A stretch of DNA of 64,000 nt from Naumovozyma dairenensis CBS 421 (Eukaryota; Ascomycota; Saccharomycetes; Saccharomycetales; Saccharomycetaceae). This document shows, piece by piece, positions 50,062 to 60,362 of the stretch. Each line of letters opens with the position of its first letter. Positions within the stretch are counted from its first letter, which is position 1. Location of the stretch: NCBI RefSeq assembly GCF_000227115.2, contig NC_016479.1, positions 186,001 to 250,000 on the forward strand. The letters are read 5' to 3'. Below the pieces are notes generated by a model. That model was not told the origin of the DNA, made no database searches, and was given only the letters and a program-made list of their open reading frames with translations. Position numbers and translations under genes: made by a program.

Positions 50062-53000
50062 TTAGAAATTTATATATTGCGAAAGAATATCTTCGCTTTG
50101 AATTATCTTTTCCAGTCTCGATAAGACTGATGCAGTATATGTTTTATTAACGAGGACAGGCCTATTTTTGAGTTCTGATTCATCTGTAACATCCAATTCT
50201 AACAACTCAACCTTAATATTGTATAAAGCAAACATATAATTCTTTACTTCAATTAAGGATGACTGAATAATCATCGAATTTTTAACTTCTTGGGGTATCG
50301 ATTCTACATGTTCATTCGTAGCTAACCAATCTTGAATATTTTCTTTCATTTGTTCAGCTACAACGTCCATTGGTTTCAAAAGGGAAATTAAATCAAATTG
50401 GGAATTAAATTGCAAGTTCGCAATGTTTGAAGTCATAAAACAGATCGAATCTTTTGTGTCATTATCAATTTCGACTCCGACGATACCATTTAGGAGACTC
50501 ATCATGACCTTCTTTATTGTCTTAATGAATTTCGGGCCATATTTTTTCCCTATTCCCACGATAGTACCTAGTTTCCGTAGAAATAAATCGTTCTTGTAAA
50601 GATCATCACCCATCAACACCCGAGAATAAACAATTGCTTGTTGAACCCCTTTGGACATTCCACTAAACACCATAGTCTCGTATTTTTCGAATAAATCCTT
50701 GAGAATTTTAATAGATATATGACTCATGTATTGATTATTTGAGGAAACTAAAGCTATAATTATTGGTATAGCATGTGATGGATTTGTATATCCGTACTGT
50801 AAAATCAATTCTAATAGTCGAACTGCTACTAACGAACTCTTTATATTAGATCCAGTACAGATATCTAATATATTCTTTAAGAACCTTGACACTAATGCTG
50901 AACAAACTCCGTCATTAACAAACTCTGATTTCTTCTCCATTGAAATACTCTGCTTCAATGAAAGCTCGGAAGATAACGTACCATTTACACCAGCCTTTCT
51001 GACTGATTTTTTCTCCTCCAGAACAAAAAAATCATAAAAGCTTTCTAAAATGACCAACTTGATATCTAAATGAGCACTATTAAATTCTTTATCTAACAGG
51101 TTTAAAACATGTTTAGAGTTGAATAACTTTGGATAACTACCACACAATTTTGTCAAATTCTTGATTGCTATTCTTCTAATTATGTGTGTTATTTCTGGTT
51201 TTGACAACACTAATAAGCACTTTGTGACGTACTCATATATCGATTCATTTTCTGAAACATACATAACTTTACCTTGTGATCGTTTGATTGGGCAAAATCT
51301 AGCAAATCCAGCAGTTAAGTATATTAATCTTTGTAATTTCCCATCAGCTAATATCTTTGAAGGTTCCTTGTTGGCCATTGTAATATATGGATTCAAATGA
51401 ACGAAGCATGAAGAACACGCTTTAGAAGCTCTATCGTATTCTTGTCTTTGTGAACAAACTTGCCAAATCAATGGCATTGCTTCTTCAATCTCTTTCACGT
51501 TCATTTTGGGTAATCTACTCAATAAAGTGGTCTCTAGATCAAATAGGAACTTAGGTTTAAAATGATCTGATTTTTGAAACGCATTCTTAAAGATACGAAG
51601 AATATAATATTGTAAATCGCTTTTCTCATCAGATACTAAATATGGGTATAAGGATATAAGGTGATTCTTGGTAATAAATGTAGTCGTACTATCGGAAAAT
51701 TTAGTTAGTAATGCGAGGTATTCCTCTCTACGTTTCAAAACAGCATGGTTTTCAGATTCTAGACCTAATTGTAATTCAACTGTCCCTTGAACTAAGTAAT
51801 CTGCTAAAAGGTTTAAGGTATTGATAATTCTGGAAAATATTGGAGGAGTATGCATGGTTTCGTTCAGTAAATAAAAATTTAAGAACCAGTCAATTAATTG
51901 GGAACATTTTGCATTTAGTGAGATGACGCCGGAAATGATCAAGATTACTTCATTACATAATGTAGCTTGACTTTCTTGGTTTGTTTCTAATGCGTTGATG
52001 GAAAGTATCCATCTATTTAACAAAATGTCTTTAGCCATATCAATGATAATATCTTCTTCATCTTCGATTCTGAGAAGAATTCTAGAAGCTACAAATATTT
52101 TGGCTTGCACATCTGTCGTTTCATCATAAATTTTTTCATTAATCCTTAGGACGTGTCTTCTTACAGAAATACTTTCATCTGCAAAATTAGCATTTATTTG
52201 TCTGTAAAATTGTAAGTATGATGATTTGATACTGACTAAATCAAGAATAGCATCCTTGACAGAAGCAGACGAATCATTCAGACGTTGCTGTATTGTCTCT
52301 TTTACAGAATCACTTTGTAAAATGACTGGATCTTTATTTGCTAGCATAGAAAGACATTTAATTGCTGTCGATCTTAATTTTATCCTGTCTTTTCCAAGGA
52401 ATGATAAAATCAGTTTTAAGTAAGGTTCATAAAGATTCAATAAATCGAAAGTATGCAATATTGAATAGTATTCTAACTTGACTTCTGACCAAGTCTTATT
52501 TGTCGTATTGATATTAATTGGTTCACTAAGCTTTAATATTTGCTCGGAAAGTAGTTGGGTAACCTTATTGTTCCTATCATCATCTACTTCTGAATCTTTG
52601 TTGAACTCTCTTAATTTTAATAATGTTATTAGTTCTAAATTCCAGAAATAAGGGAATGCAGATGGTTTATCTGATGAAAATTTAATATATTCCAGACAGT
52701 CTTGGAATTTCTCTAATAACTGGGGTAACTTCTCGGGATAGTTGAATATCTTGATTAAGTTATCGCATTCTGATGGGTTTGTTGATGACTTTATGTTGAA
52801 TATTACTGAGCCGATGTTACCAATTGTCTGAAGGCATATAGCTTCTGTATTCGCGTTCTTCGTCGTAGTGGGATCGAAAATAAGGAGTAATTTCTTCGTC
52901 ATTGAACTGAGCAAAACTTCAGTAACGGACCACTCAGGTAAAGGAATCAAATTGAGAAGATCCTGAACATAATCATTCAATACGTGTCTATATTTAGTAG

Positions 53001-54519
53001 TATTTTCTAAAAATTGCTTCAATATAGTGCTATTAATATGCTCAACATAAGAATGTACTGTTTGTAGTTGTTTCATATTAATCTGCTCAAGTAACCTTAT
53101 TGATTCTTCATCCCAATCTGCCATTTTCATTGCATAATCAAAGCAATTTATACTTTCAAGAATCCCTATTATAGTCCTCGTAAAATCGGTAATATAAGTG
53201 TCATTTGCAACTTTAGTTAATTTCCGCTGTATTCTCTTTTGCGGCATTCTATCTGTATGAGTCAATAATTCTTGAAGAATAAATTCTCTTTGACTGGGAA
53301 TTTTTAGAAATAATGTAATTAATAGGTTACAACTTTTTGTCTTAATGGATTTCCATATATTATGAAGTGAAAGGTTATTAACGAATTCAAATTCATCGTT
53401 CATTATCGTATCTGTAAATATGTAAATTAGTTTGGTAACTAAATTCTCATCCATATATGGTCTCTTTTCAACGTATGATGGTAATAAGGAGATTGATTGA
53501 TCTAAATAGGAGAGTTGGTCCTTATCAAAAGACTTATCATTTTTTTCAACAGCAAGCTTTAATAATTCGAAAGCTTCTGAAATGAAGTTTATTGGTTCTA
53601 AAAGATATCGTTCTAGATGTAATTTTTTATCCTCTTTATTGAAAAGAAATATTTGGAAAATACAGTAAGCAGATAGATGTGATATCTTAAGAAGAGAGGT
53701 ACCCATTTTCTCAGTCTGCAAATAGCCCTTTGCTTTTTCAATATTATCTGTCAATATATTCAATAAGAACTGGAGCCAGGAGATTTCAAGTTTGTCCCAG
53801 ATCTGATGAACCGACATAATATTTTTCAACGTGATTTGCAATTTATGAAGTATATTTTCAGTCAAAATGTGATTACCATCATCTATACTAATCCAATACT
53901 CCAAATTCCCCCTTTCACTTTCTAGATTATGAAATCCAATACATTCCAAAACAGTTACGAGATCCTTAATGTATTGCTGTCCAAGAGACAATTGATTCAT
54001 AGGTACACCTGTACCTGTCTTCATTTTCTGTTTCTTTAGAGGAGATTGATCATTGGTAGTCAATCCTAATGCTTTCTCCGTATCTATCTTATGTTTCTTT
54101 TCATGCATGAAGGTTTTCTGTACTTGTTGTTTCGTAGAAGTTCGTTGCTTCTCAATGATAATATTTGGATTTGTTTCTTGTAAGCACTTCGTGGCTAATG
54201 GTGATAAGTTGTTTGTAATAAGTTGAACTGAATTGGGTTTGGGACTCCCAGAGGATGGCAAGCAATCCAACCTCTTGAAGATTATTTCTGTATCATCTTC
54301 AATACCTTCTTTCAAATTAAAATCATTTATAGTTTCTAAGTTCTTAGCAAATGGTTCATTTACGAATGGATCGTTTGTGGGTGGCAATTTTATAGATAAT
54401 GGAGCTGATATTAGTGATGCAAGCCCATCTTTCGGTACTAAATGATTTAATGGTTGGTTACCTAATGTATCTAGTATTCGTTGAGGGATATCCGAGTCTT
54501 CTCCTGGATATTTTGACAT
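50062..54519 (-). CDS. SCC2: Cohesin loader subunit Scc2
   Basis: Scc2 with Scc4 loads cohesin onto chromosomes and stimulates its ATPase. From the ATG at 54519 it is 1,485 residues (1,493 in S. cerevisiae), beginning MSKYPGEDSDIPQRIL, which aligns with the family start. The frame extends 15 codons further from a TTG. The N-terminal ~160 residues bind Scc4 in the family. The remainder is HEAT repeats, including LRSTAIKCLSMLANKDPVIL, RLNDSSASVKDAILDLVSI and LETTLLSRLPKMNVKEIEEAMPLIW. It is YDR180W in S. cerevisiae, flanked by SAS4 and NVJ3 as here. Confidence 0.98.
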   Translation of the reverse strand: MSKYPGEDSDIPQRILDTLGNQPLNHLVPKDGLASLISAPLSIKLPPTNDPFVNEPFAKNLETINDFNLKEGIEDDTEIIFKRLDCLPSSGSPKPNSVQLITNNLSPLATKCLQETNPNIIIEKQRTSTKQQVQKTFMHEKKHKIDTEKALGLTTNDQSPLKKQKMKTGTGVPMNQLSLGQQYIKDLVTVLECIGFHNLESERGNLEYWISIDDGNHILTENILHKLQITLKNIMSVHQIWDKLEISWLQFLLNILTDNIEKAKGYLQTEKMGTSLLKISHLSAYCIFQIFLFNKEDKKLHLERYLLEPINFISEAFELLKLAVEKNDKSFDKDQLSYLDQSISLLPSYVEKRPYMDENLVTKLIYIFTDTIMNDEFEFVNNLSLHNIWKSIKTKSCNLLITLFLKIPSQREFILQELLTHTDRMPQKRIQRKLTKVANDTYITDFTRTIIGILESINCFDYAMKMADWDEESIRLLEQINMKQLQTVHSYVEHINSTILKQFLENTTKYRHVLNDYVQDLLNLIPLPEWSVTEVLLSSMTKKLLLIFDPTTTKNANTEAICLQTIGNIGSVIFNIKSSTNPSECDNLIKIFNYPEKLPQLLEKFQDCLEYIKFSSDKPSAFPYFWNLELITLLKLREFNKDSEVDDDRNNKVTQLLSEQILKLSEPININTTNKTWSEVKLEYYSILHTFDLLNLYEPYLKLILSFLGKDRIKLRSTAIKCLSMLANKDPVILQSDSVKETIQQRLNDSSASVKDAILDLVSIKSSYLQFYRQINANFADESISVRRHVLRINEKIYDETTDVQAKIFVASRILLRIEDEEDIIIDMAKDILLNRWILSINALETNQESQATLCNEVILIISGVISLNAKCSQLIDWFLNFYLLNETMHTPPIFSRIINTLNLLADYLVQGTVELQLGLESENHAVLKRREEYLALLTKFSDSTTTFITKNHLISLYPYLVSDEKSDLQYYILRIFKNAFQKSDHFKPKFLFDLETTLLSRLPKMNVKEIEEAMPLIWQVCSQRQEYDRASKACSSCFVHLNPYITMANKEPSKILADGKLQRLIYLTAGFARFCPIKRSQGKVMYVSENESIYEYVTKCLLVLSKPEITHIIRRIAIKNLTKLCGSYPKLFNSKHVLNLLDKEFNSAHLDIKLVILESFYDFFVLEEKKSVRKAGVNGTLSSELSLKQSISMEKKSEFVNDGVCSALVSRFLKNILDICTGSNIKSSLVAVRLLELILQYGYTNPSHAIPIIIALVSSNNQYMSHISIKILKDLFEKYETMVFSGMSKGVQQAIVYSRVLMGDDLYKNDLFLRKLGTIVGIGKKYGPKFIKTIKKVMMSLLNGIVGVEIDNDTKDSICFMTSNIANLQFNSQFDLISLLKPMDVVAEQMKENIQDWLATNEHVESIPQEVKNSMIIQSSLIEVKNYMFALYNIKVELLELDVTDESELKNRPVLVNKTYTASVLSRLEKIIQSEDILSQYINF

Positions 54520-54943
54520 CGGCGGTTGTTTCTTTTTTGGTGAAGCCAATGGTGGATTTCCCAATTTACTCGATGCTATGTATTATATGCTGTGAATTTT
54601 CTTATAATACCAAAATATTCGATGACAGCGGAATGAGTTTCAATCATGTAAATATTCCCTATACCTAGTTTATTCGATTGAGAGAGATATGGGACGGTTA
54701 AAGTTGTTTATCATTAGATGGCGACTATTTCTGTAAAATAGATCTCATCTGCTTTTAAAAGGCTTTGACTTAAATCGCGTCTCATTTATATAAAATTGCG
54801 GTGCCATTAATTACAAACAAACAAATCAGTCTATGCAGAACCATAAACAAATAAACAGTAAGCTGGTCAGAGGAGATAGTAATGTGTTCGTTACTAATTG
54901 TCTGTAATTAAACAAGGAATATATACTACAGATACGTACATAC
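54520..54943. other. Intergenic region SCC2 promoter / NVJ3 3' flank
   Basis: These 424 bp show no gene. An ACGCGT-type MCB box, expected for an S-phase gene, is not evident. Confidence 0.5.
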
Positions 54944-56380
54944 TTACGCATTGTTCTCCATCGGTCTCGTGAAATGTGCTATAGCACATTCCATTATTTG
55001 CATAATCAATAACTTATTCTGTTTCTTTTTCTCGAAGGAACAACCATCCACAACTGCAACTATGTCATTTTGAGTCAATCCAAGAAAAAAATCGATTTTA
55101 TATAACCTAGAAACTCTCATCATTTTCACTACTGCTTCCTCTCTCATTGGTTTCAGTTGTTCTTCTGTTGTTGGGATGATTCTTCGTGGTCCCATAAGGG
55201 AATCTGTGGGGAACAATGTATGCCGCAATAATTTAATCAGATCAACGGCTAAAATGGAAGATTTCTTCAACGAATTCATGAATATATTATTTGTTATACC
55301 CTGTACAGTTGTCGATTTTGTCAATACATATTGCATGATTCTAATGATCGAATACATGAATGGTTTCTTAGTTGGTAACCTCAATAAATCAATGGCAAAG
55401 AAACTTATTATATATCTTTGATAAAGGTTATGCTTCTCCGGTACAGGTGTATTTCCGTTACTATTAGGTTTATAATCCGCTGTTATTATTGACAATAATC
55501 GCCCAATATAGGATTTAACTGATCGGAAAGACCATCGGCGACTTTCTTGAATAAATGCTGGTTTGGGTTCTTTAATTGAGAGGCTAGGACTTTCCATTTT
55601 TGAAATTAATTTATTACAAATTTTGATTGTACCATTTAGGACATAGTATGGTTCAGTCAAACTGTCAAGTATTCGTCCAAATAACAATTCATTGAATAAA
55701 GAATCTAAAAACGACGATTGTAGGGTTGATGAATCAGATCCTTCGATCAAACTCTTGATGAAATTCGTTATCTGTTCAGGATATTTATCACTATCAGACA
55801 ATACTATCTTACGATACTCTTTATATAACGTGGAAGAATCATCAATATTTTCGGTGGTTTTCAATTGGCTTTTCCTTATTGCTTCTATATGCCTTGATAA
55901 GATAACAGGAATATCATCAGCGAGTAATGCTTCAAAATCAATTGAATCGTCCCTGATTTGTCTTGTCACATATTGAATTAAATTTTGAATTAGGTTGAAC
56001 ATTTCAATTAAGAAAGTTTCATCAGTGGTCGGTATTTTCACTCCATACCAATTTAGAACAAAATTCTGTAATATTAATGCACAAATGGCATTTATTTGTA
56101 GTTCAAAATTAGACTTCATGCCATTTATCCTTTTGTGTGTTGATTTGGGATATATCGAACAGCATAACTCTTTCAGATATTTTTCTGAATCCTTTTCATA
56201 CTTTGAACGAAACTTGGAACCAATAGCTAACGAGGCGGTATTGTTTTTTGATAAGAATGATGTTGTTGATGATGATGATGATGATATTAAAGAAACAGAA
56301 TTTGTAACTGGACTTGTTGACGAATTTCTCTGGAATCTTGATATTAGACTTGAATTTGTATTGTATAGGATATTTGGCAT
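54944..56380 (-). CDS. NVJ3: PXA-domain protein Nvj3
   Basis: Nvj3 localises to the nucleus-vacuole junction through Mdm1 in S. cerevisiae. It is 478 residues (463 there). The first ~45 residues are serine- and threonine-rich, with a serine run encoded by (TCA)n. The PXA domain (sorting-nexin-associated) covers about 65-270, from EKDSEKYLKELCCSIYP through ICALILQNFVLNWYG to FLDSLFNELLFGRILDSLTEPYYVLN. A helical C-terminal part follows. There is no PX domain. It lies between SCC2 and CSN9 as YDR179W-A does. Confidence 0.92.
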   Translation of the reverse strand: MPNILYNTNSSLISRFQRNSSTSPVTNSVSLISSSSSSTTSFLSKNNTASLAIGSKFRSKYEKDSEKYLKELCCSIYPKSTHKRINGMKSNFELQINAICALILQNFVLNWYGVKIPTTDETFLIEMFNLIQNLIQYVTRQIRDDSIDFEALLADDIPVILSRHIEAIRKSQLKTTENIDDSSTLYKEYRKIVLSDSDKYPEQITNFIKSLIEGSDSSTLQSSFLDSLFNELLFGRILDSLTEPYYVLNGTIKICNKLISKMESPSLSIKEPKPAFIQESRRWSFRSVKSYIGRLLSIITADYKPNSNGNTPVPEKHNLYQRYIISFFAIDLLRLPTKKPFMYSIIRIMQYVLTKSTTVQGITNNIFMNSLKKSSILAVDLIKLLRHTLFPTDSLMGPRRIIPTTEEQLKPMREEAVVKMMRVSRLYKIDFFLGLTQNDIVAVVDGCSFEKKKQNKLLIMQIMECAIAHFTRPMENNA

Positions 56381-56673
56381 GGTATATCTTTTTTCGAGTG
56401 CTGTGCTAAAGCATTGGATATGGACAAATTCAAGTTCTCAACTCAATCACCATAGGCCATCTAATATTTGACTCCAATTAGGTACACTGCTTTGAAGATA
56501 CCTTAATCTTCTTTTTTGAAAAAATATTATTTCTTTGTATGCTTTTGTTTATTTATTATTTATTTTTTAATAAAAAACTAATTTAACTTTATCAAATTTC
56601 AGAAAGGTATTGAGGTTGATTTAGCTTTACGAAAGACAGGGAGTGCAAAGTGTGTCCAAGAGTAAAGCTAGGG
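56381..56673. promoter_or_regulatory. Divergent promoter of NVJ3 and CSN9
   Basis: These 293 bp are A/T-rich. The CSN9 frame is open for eight codons upstream from a GTG. Confidence 0.45.
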
Positions 56674-57183
56674 ATGAATGCTGGATTAAAAGAAGCATTA
56701 GAAGATCCCCAAAAATACCATTATAAACAAGAATGGTTATCTTCTGATTTTGAATCCACTAGGGAACTCTTAGAAATTTTTGCATTCGGAACAGTAAATG
56801 ATCTAACTAATCTCAAATTTAGCAAAAGAGAAGATTTAACATCTTCGATGATTGATAAATTAAGGAAATTAACAATTATATCACTGAGTGCGAAGTACAG
56901 GTACATTAGTTATGATTTTATACGTAAAGAATGCGAAATGGATAGCTCTAATGACATTGAAGAATATCTGATTCAATTACAGGACTTCTTCCAAATGGAG
57001 ATTGATTCAGTTGGACAGCAGGTGAGAATAATTCGGTGTTTTGATAGTAGAGACGTTTACGCAAACGAATTGCCCTTAATTAATTTAGGAAAAGATACTC
57101 CGACGACTACTAAAGATGAATTATTACAGAGTTTACATAAATGGAAACTCAAACTTTTATGCCAGATTACAGATGAACCTTAG
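56674..57183 (+). CDS. CSN9: COP9 signalosome subunit Csn9
   Basis: Csn9 belongs to the reduced COP9 signalosome that removes Rub1 from cullins and affects mating-factor response. From the ATG at 56674 it is 169 residues (162 in S. cerevisiae). ALEDPQKYHYKQEWL near the N-terminus and the PCI-like core (LRKLTIISLSAKYRYISYDFIRKEC through YLIQLQDFFQMEIDSVGQQVRI) match. Divergence is high, as is usual for yeast CSN subunits. The placement between NVJ3 and SDH4 (YDR179C) secures the call. Confidence 0.93.
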   Translation: MNAGLKEALEDPQKYHYKQEWLSSDFESTRELLEIFAFGTVNDLTNLKFSKREDLTSSMIDKLRKLTIISLSAKYRYISYDFIRKECEMDSSNDIEEYLIQLQDFFQMEIDSVGQQVRIIRCFDSRDVYANELPLINLGKDTPTTTKDELLQSLHKWKLKLLCQITDEP

Positions 57184-57836
57184 TAGATTATTTTCCCCAT
57201 TCCTTGACTTAGGCCTAAACAGAACCCCAGTGGGCTGATAATGGCTGGTATTTTGTTGTTTGGCGATTGGAGCATATAGAGTAATCTCACTAATTACATA
57301 ACTGATTAAGATGCAGCGAAATATTCCAGGGTAGGAGTAACTGAATATTTCCATCCTCGCTGAGCCCTATACAGGCAGAAGTAAATATATGTGGTCATTA
57401 GCCAAGTTAATAGTATAGTTAGAATATGGCTCATTAATCATATGATTGAGGTATATGCGAATGCCATTTATTAGAGACGACGACACATTGTTGGAATGAA
57501 ACAATAGATAATGCTAACAAAATTCCAACCAGTGGTTTACATTATCGTAGCGAACAATTAAAAACGTCATGAATAACAGCCATTCATGTGTCATTTTAGG
57601 AGTAGTTGACTAGTGGAGTTCTATAATATTCATATATAAATGACGATAGGAATTAAGAATAACGGGGTAGTGGGGCACAACATTCGCCAATAAAATAAAT
57701 AAATCTGTTTAATTAAAAAGAATAAATAAGTAAAATAATATATATAAATATAAATAAAATGGGTAACAGTAATGTATATCGAATTCAATAAAAGAAGACA
57801 ACGAAAGTAATTCATTCAGAGACCTGTTTTTTTATT
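57184..57836. other. Convergent intergenic region CSN9 / SDH4
   Basis: These 653 bp show no gene, tRNA or snoRNA. TA-rich runs lie near 57720-57760. Confidence 0.5.
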
Positions 57837-58388
57837 TCATTTCTTTGTAACCTTCTTTTTTTCTGCCTCAACATCTTCTATTAATTCACCTTTCCACCAA
57901 CCTTTCACTAGCCCAGTGATACCATTATTTTCAGTTTCTAATTTATAAATACCAAACAATGAAACAACAGAACCAGCTCCTAATAAATACAGGGCATAAT
58001 TATGATATTTCCCATAAACTCTTTTTGAAATATAATCAGTAATACAAGAATGGAATTCCATATAACAATATCCTAACAGTCCCACAGAAAGTAGAGAATC
58101 ACAAGTGGTTGATAATGGACCAGAGGTAACAGCTGCAACAGTGACCAAAGGCAATGAAGTAACTGCAAATACTTTTTCAAGCCACCAATGGTATGATCCT
58201 TCAAATTTGTTCATTTTGGGTGGGATGTAAGCATCATTGGGAGATCCTGTTACACCACCGGCCTTTTGGGGTAATACTGGAAGGAAAGGGATTGTTAGAC
58301 ATCTTTTAGCAGATGTTTGGAAACATCTCGATGTAGATAATTGTAGAGATCTTTGGACGGAGATCGTTTTTAAGGGATTAACAAACAT
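57837..58388 (-). CDS. SDH4: Succinate dehydrogenase membrane anchor subunit Sdh4
   Basis: Sdh4 with Sdh3 anchors complex II in the mitochondrial inner membrane and forms the ubiquinone site. Its 183 residues match the family (181). A basic presequence of about 30 residues precedes [21 protein letters not shown]. Three hydrophobic segments follow. The motif [16 protein letters not shown] holds the conserved cysteine (heme-ligand position) and the Asp-Tyr pair near the quinone. It is YDR178W in S. cerevisiae, next to UBC1 as here. Confidence 0.97.
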   Translation of the reverse strand: MFVNPLKTISVQRSLQLSTSRCFQTSAKRCLTIPFLPVLPQKAGGVTGSPNDAYIPPKMNKFEGSYHWWLEKVFAVTSLPLVTVAAVTSGPLSTTCDSLLSVGLLGYCYMEFHSCITDYISKRVYGKYHNYALYLLGAGSVVSLFGIYKLETENNGITGLVKGWWKGELIEDVEAEKKKVTKK

Positions 58389-59056
58389 TTGTTCACTTTT
58401 GTTTACTTTTCTTGAAGGGGAAGTTACCGTTTTTTTTGGTATTTTAGAGCTTCAAATAACTTTTCTTGAGATTGTTTATTCTCCAGGTCTTGAATTTGTC
58501 TGATGGTTTTCTTTATATTCTCATGTCTGCTCTATCTTTTGTTCATATATTGTAGAGTGGAGAGCTAAGTATCATATTAAAGGTACGTATGCAATATTAA
58601 CCGCGATATCGGACTATTTCCTCTGTGACGAATTAGATGGGAGTTTTTGGAAAAACTATATTCATAGAGTGATAAATACAAAATAGCAAGAAATATAAAG
58701 AGGATGGAAATGTACGTACTCCTTATGATGTTTAGTGTGTGGATTATTTATTGACTTGTGTGCCGCTGTATTATATAATATAAGACTATATCCTGTGGAA
58801 TGCTAACCAGATTATTCCCTGATTCACATCTCAACTGGATTTCATAGAGAAGAAAAAGAGGAAAAGGATTTCCTCAAGTTACTCTAGTATATCTAGAGAA
58901 CTATTGGAATGAAGGTATATATTCTATATGTAGACTTCAACTAGCAAAGATGAAGGTGTTTGTATTCATTTCTATATAGTGAATGAGTGAATGACATGTG
59001 ACTTTTCATCTAATTCATCTATAAAGCTATATGCATAGACAACGTTCGGATGTTTC
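58389..59056. other. Intergenic region SDH4 promoter / UBC1 3' flank
   Basis: These 668 bp show no gene. One CCAAT-type pentamer (ATTGG on plus near 58904) could be a Hap2/3/4/5 site for SDH4 but is weak and distant. Confidence 0.45.
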
Positions 59057-59707
59057 TCATTTCAATAATTCCTCAATAATACGGTTAATAGTATCATTAT
59101 CATTTGGATCCAGACGTTTAATACCCAGTCTTCTCAATATTTCCACGATTTTTTGTTTCTCAAAACCTTGTGATTCGAATTCTTGCACCGCATCTGCGTC
59201 GATACCATATAATTCAGCTTCATCTACATTAGCGGATCCGGGACCTGCTGCACCAGAACCTGCATATAGTTTAGTCCACAATGCGGCGGTTTTATCAAAT
59301 GATGCTCTGTCCTTAAGATAATGTTGAGCTACTTCTGCATCTTGTGGGTCATTAGGTTCAGGCGATTGTAAAAGGGCTTGCAATGATATTAAAGCAGATT
59401 TCAACGTTATCACTGGAGACCAAGCATTTTTCAAGATATCTAAACAAATGGCACCTGTTACTGAGGAGATATTCGGATGATATACTTTAGTATCGAATTT
59501 CATCTTTGGTGGTTTGAATGGATATTCCATTGGTACTTCAATGTCAATTATGAATTGTCCACCTTCATATGGTGTCCCTGGAGGACCGAAAAAGGAGCCT
59601 TTCAAATGATGTATGTCTGATTCATTGACGAACTCTAATCCGATTTTAGCTGTAGGATCATCTTTGACCGCTTGCAGTTCCTTCATAATTCTCTTGGCTC
59701 TTGACAT
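59057..59707 (-). CDS. UBC1: Ubiquitin-conjugating enzyme E2-25K
   Basis: Ubc1 extends K48 chains for the APC/C, ERAD and other ligases. From the ATG at 59707 it is 216 residues (215 in S. cerevisiae), beginning [17 protein letters not shown]. The frame is open a further 42 codons from another ATG, but that peptide is not family-like. The UBC fold has [22 protein letters not shown] with the catalytic cysteine at C88. A short linker ([15 protein letters not shown]) leads to the C-terminal UBA domain ([23 protein letters not shown]). It is YDR177W in S. cerevisiae. Confidence 0.98.
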   Translation of the reverse strand: MSRAKRIMKELQAVKDDPTAKIGLEFVNESDIHHLKGSFFGPPGTPYEGGQFIIDIEVPMEYPFKPPKMKFDTKVYHPNISSVTGAICLDILKNAWSPVITLKSALISLQALLQSPEPNDPQDAEVAQHYLKDRASFDKTAALWTKLYAGSGAAGPGSANVDEAELYGIDADAVQEFESQGFEKQKIVEILRRLGIKRLDPNDNDTINRIIEELLK

Positions 59708-60362
59708 TCTTGCTGTTTTCTTTATATATTTGTATTGAGTATCTTTGCAATGTTTGTGTTGGACAGACGATGATACTGAATTAGTTGTAATCTGCAGTTT
59801 ACTATATCTCTGTCTATATAAAACGAAATACAAATCTGATATAACTGAATCACTTCAACACTCCAAGTAAAATCTACCATAATGAAGAACTAACATAACC
59901 TACGTACCTTTATGCAATAACAATTTTAATGAATATGAATTTCCGAGGTAAAGACCGGGTAACCCTCCTTGTATTGATAGGTGAGATCTTTTACAAAGAA
60001 GTTATTAATAATAATGACGAGGATAACCAGAGCGCTTCTGGCACACCAGCTGATATCATCTGTCTTGATAAGCCCCAATGGTACCACCCTCAATGTTACA
60101 TATTACGCCCAATACTTTAGATTATATATACACATAGAAAGGAAACCGGGGAGTGCTGCCGCTACCATCGGTCACATGATTACATAAGTATAGTTCGGAT
60201 ATGAGTAAGGAAAGATCCGCTTTGAATTGTTATTATTACATTAGATTAAAGACTAATATTTTTTGTTACAAAAGACTTACGTGTATATGAACTTCCTTGT
60301 CTTGTCTTAAATCGTTCTCATTTCATTTCTATGCATATGCATGGTGAATTATTTGGGAATAT
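59708..60362. other. Intergenic region UBC1 promoter / NGG1 3' flank
   Basis: These 655 bp hold an ATG-started ORF of 63 codons at 59929-60120 with no recognised family, probably chance. Nothing else is seen. Confidence 0.45.

Noticed and set aside
59929..60120. 63-codon ATG-started ORF upstream of UBC1
   Set aside because: It has no recognisable domain, S. cerevisiae has no gene at this position, and an overlapping frame is open as well, which suggests chance.
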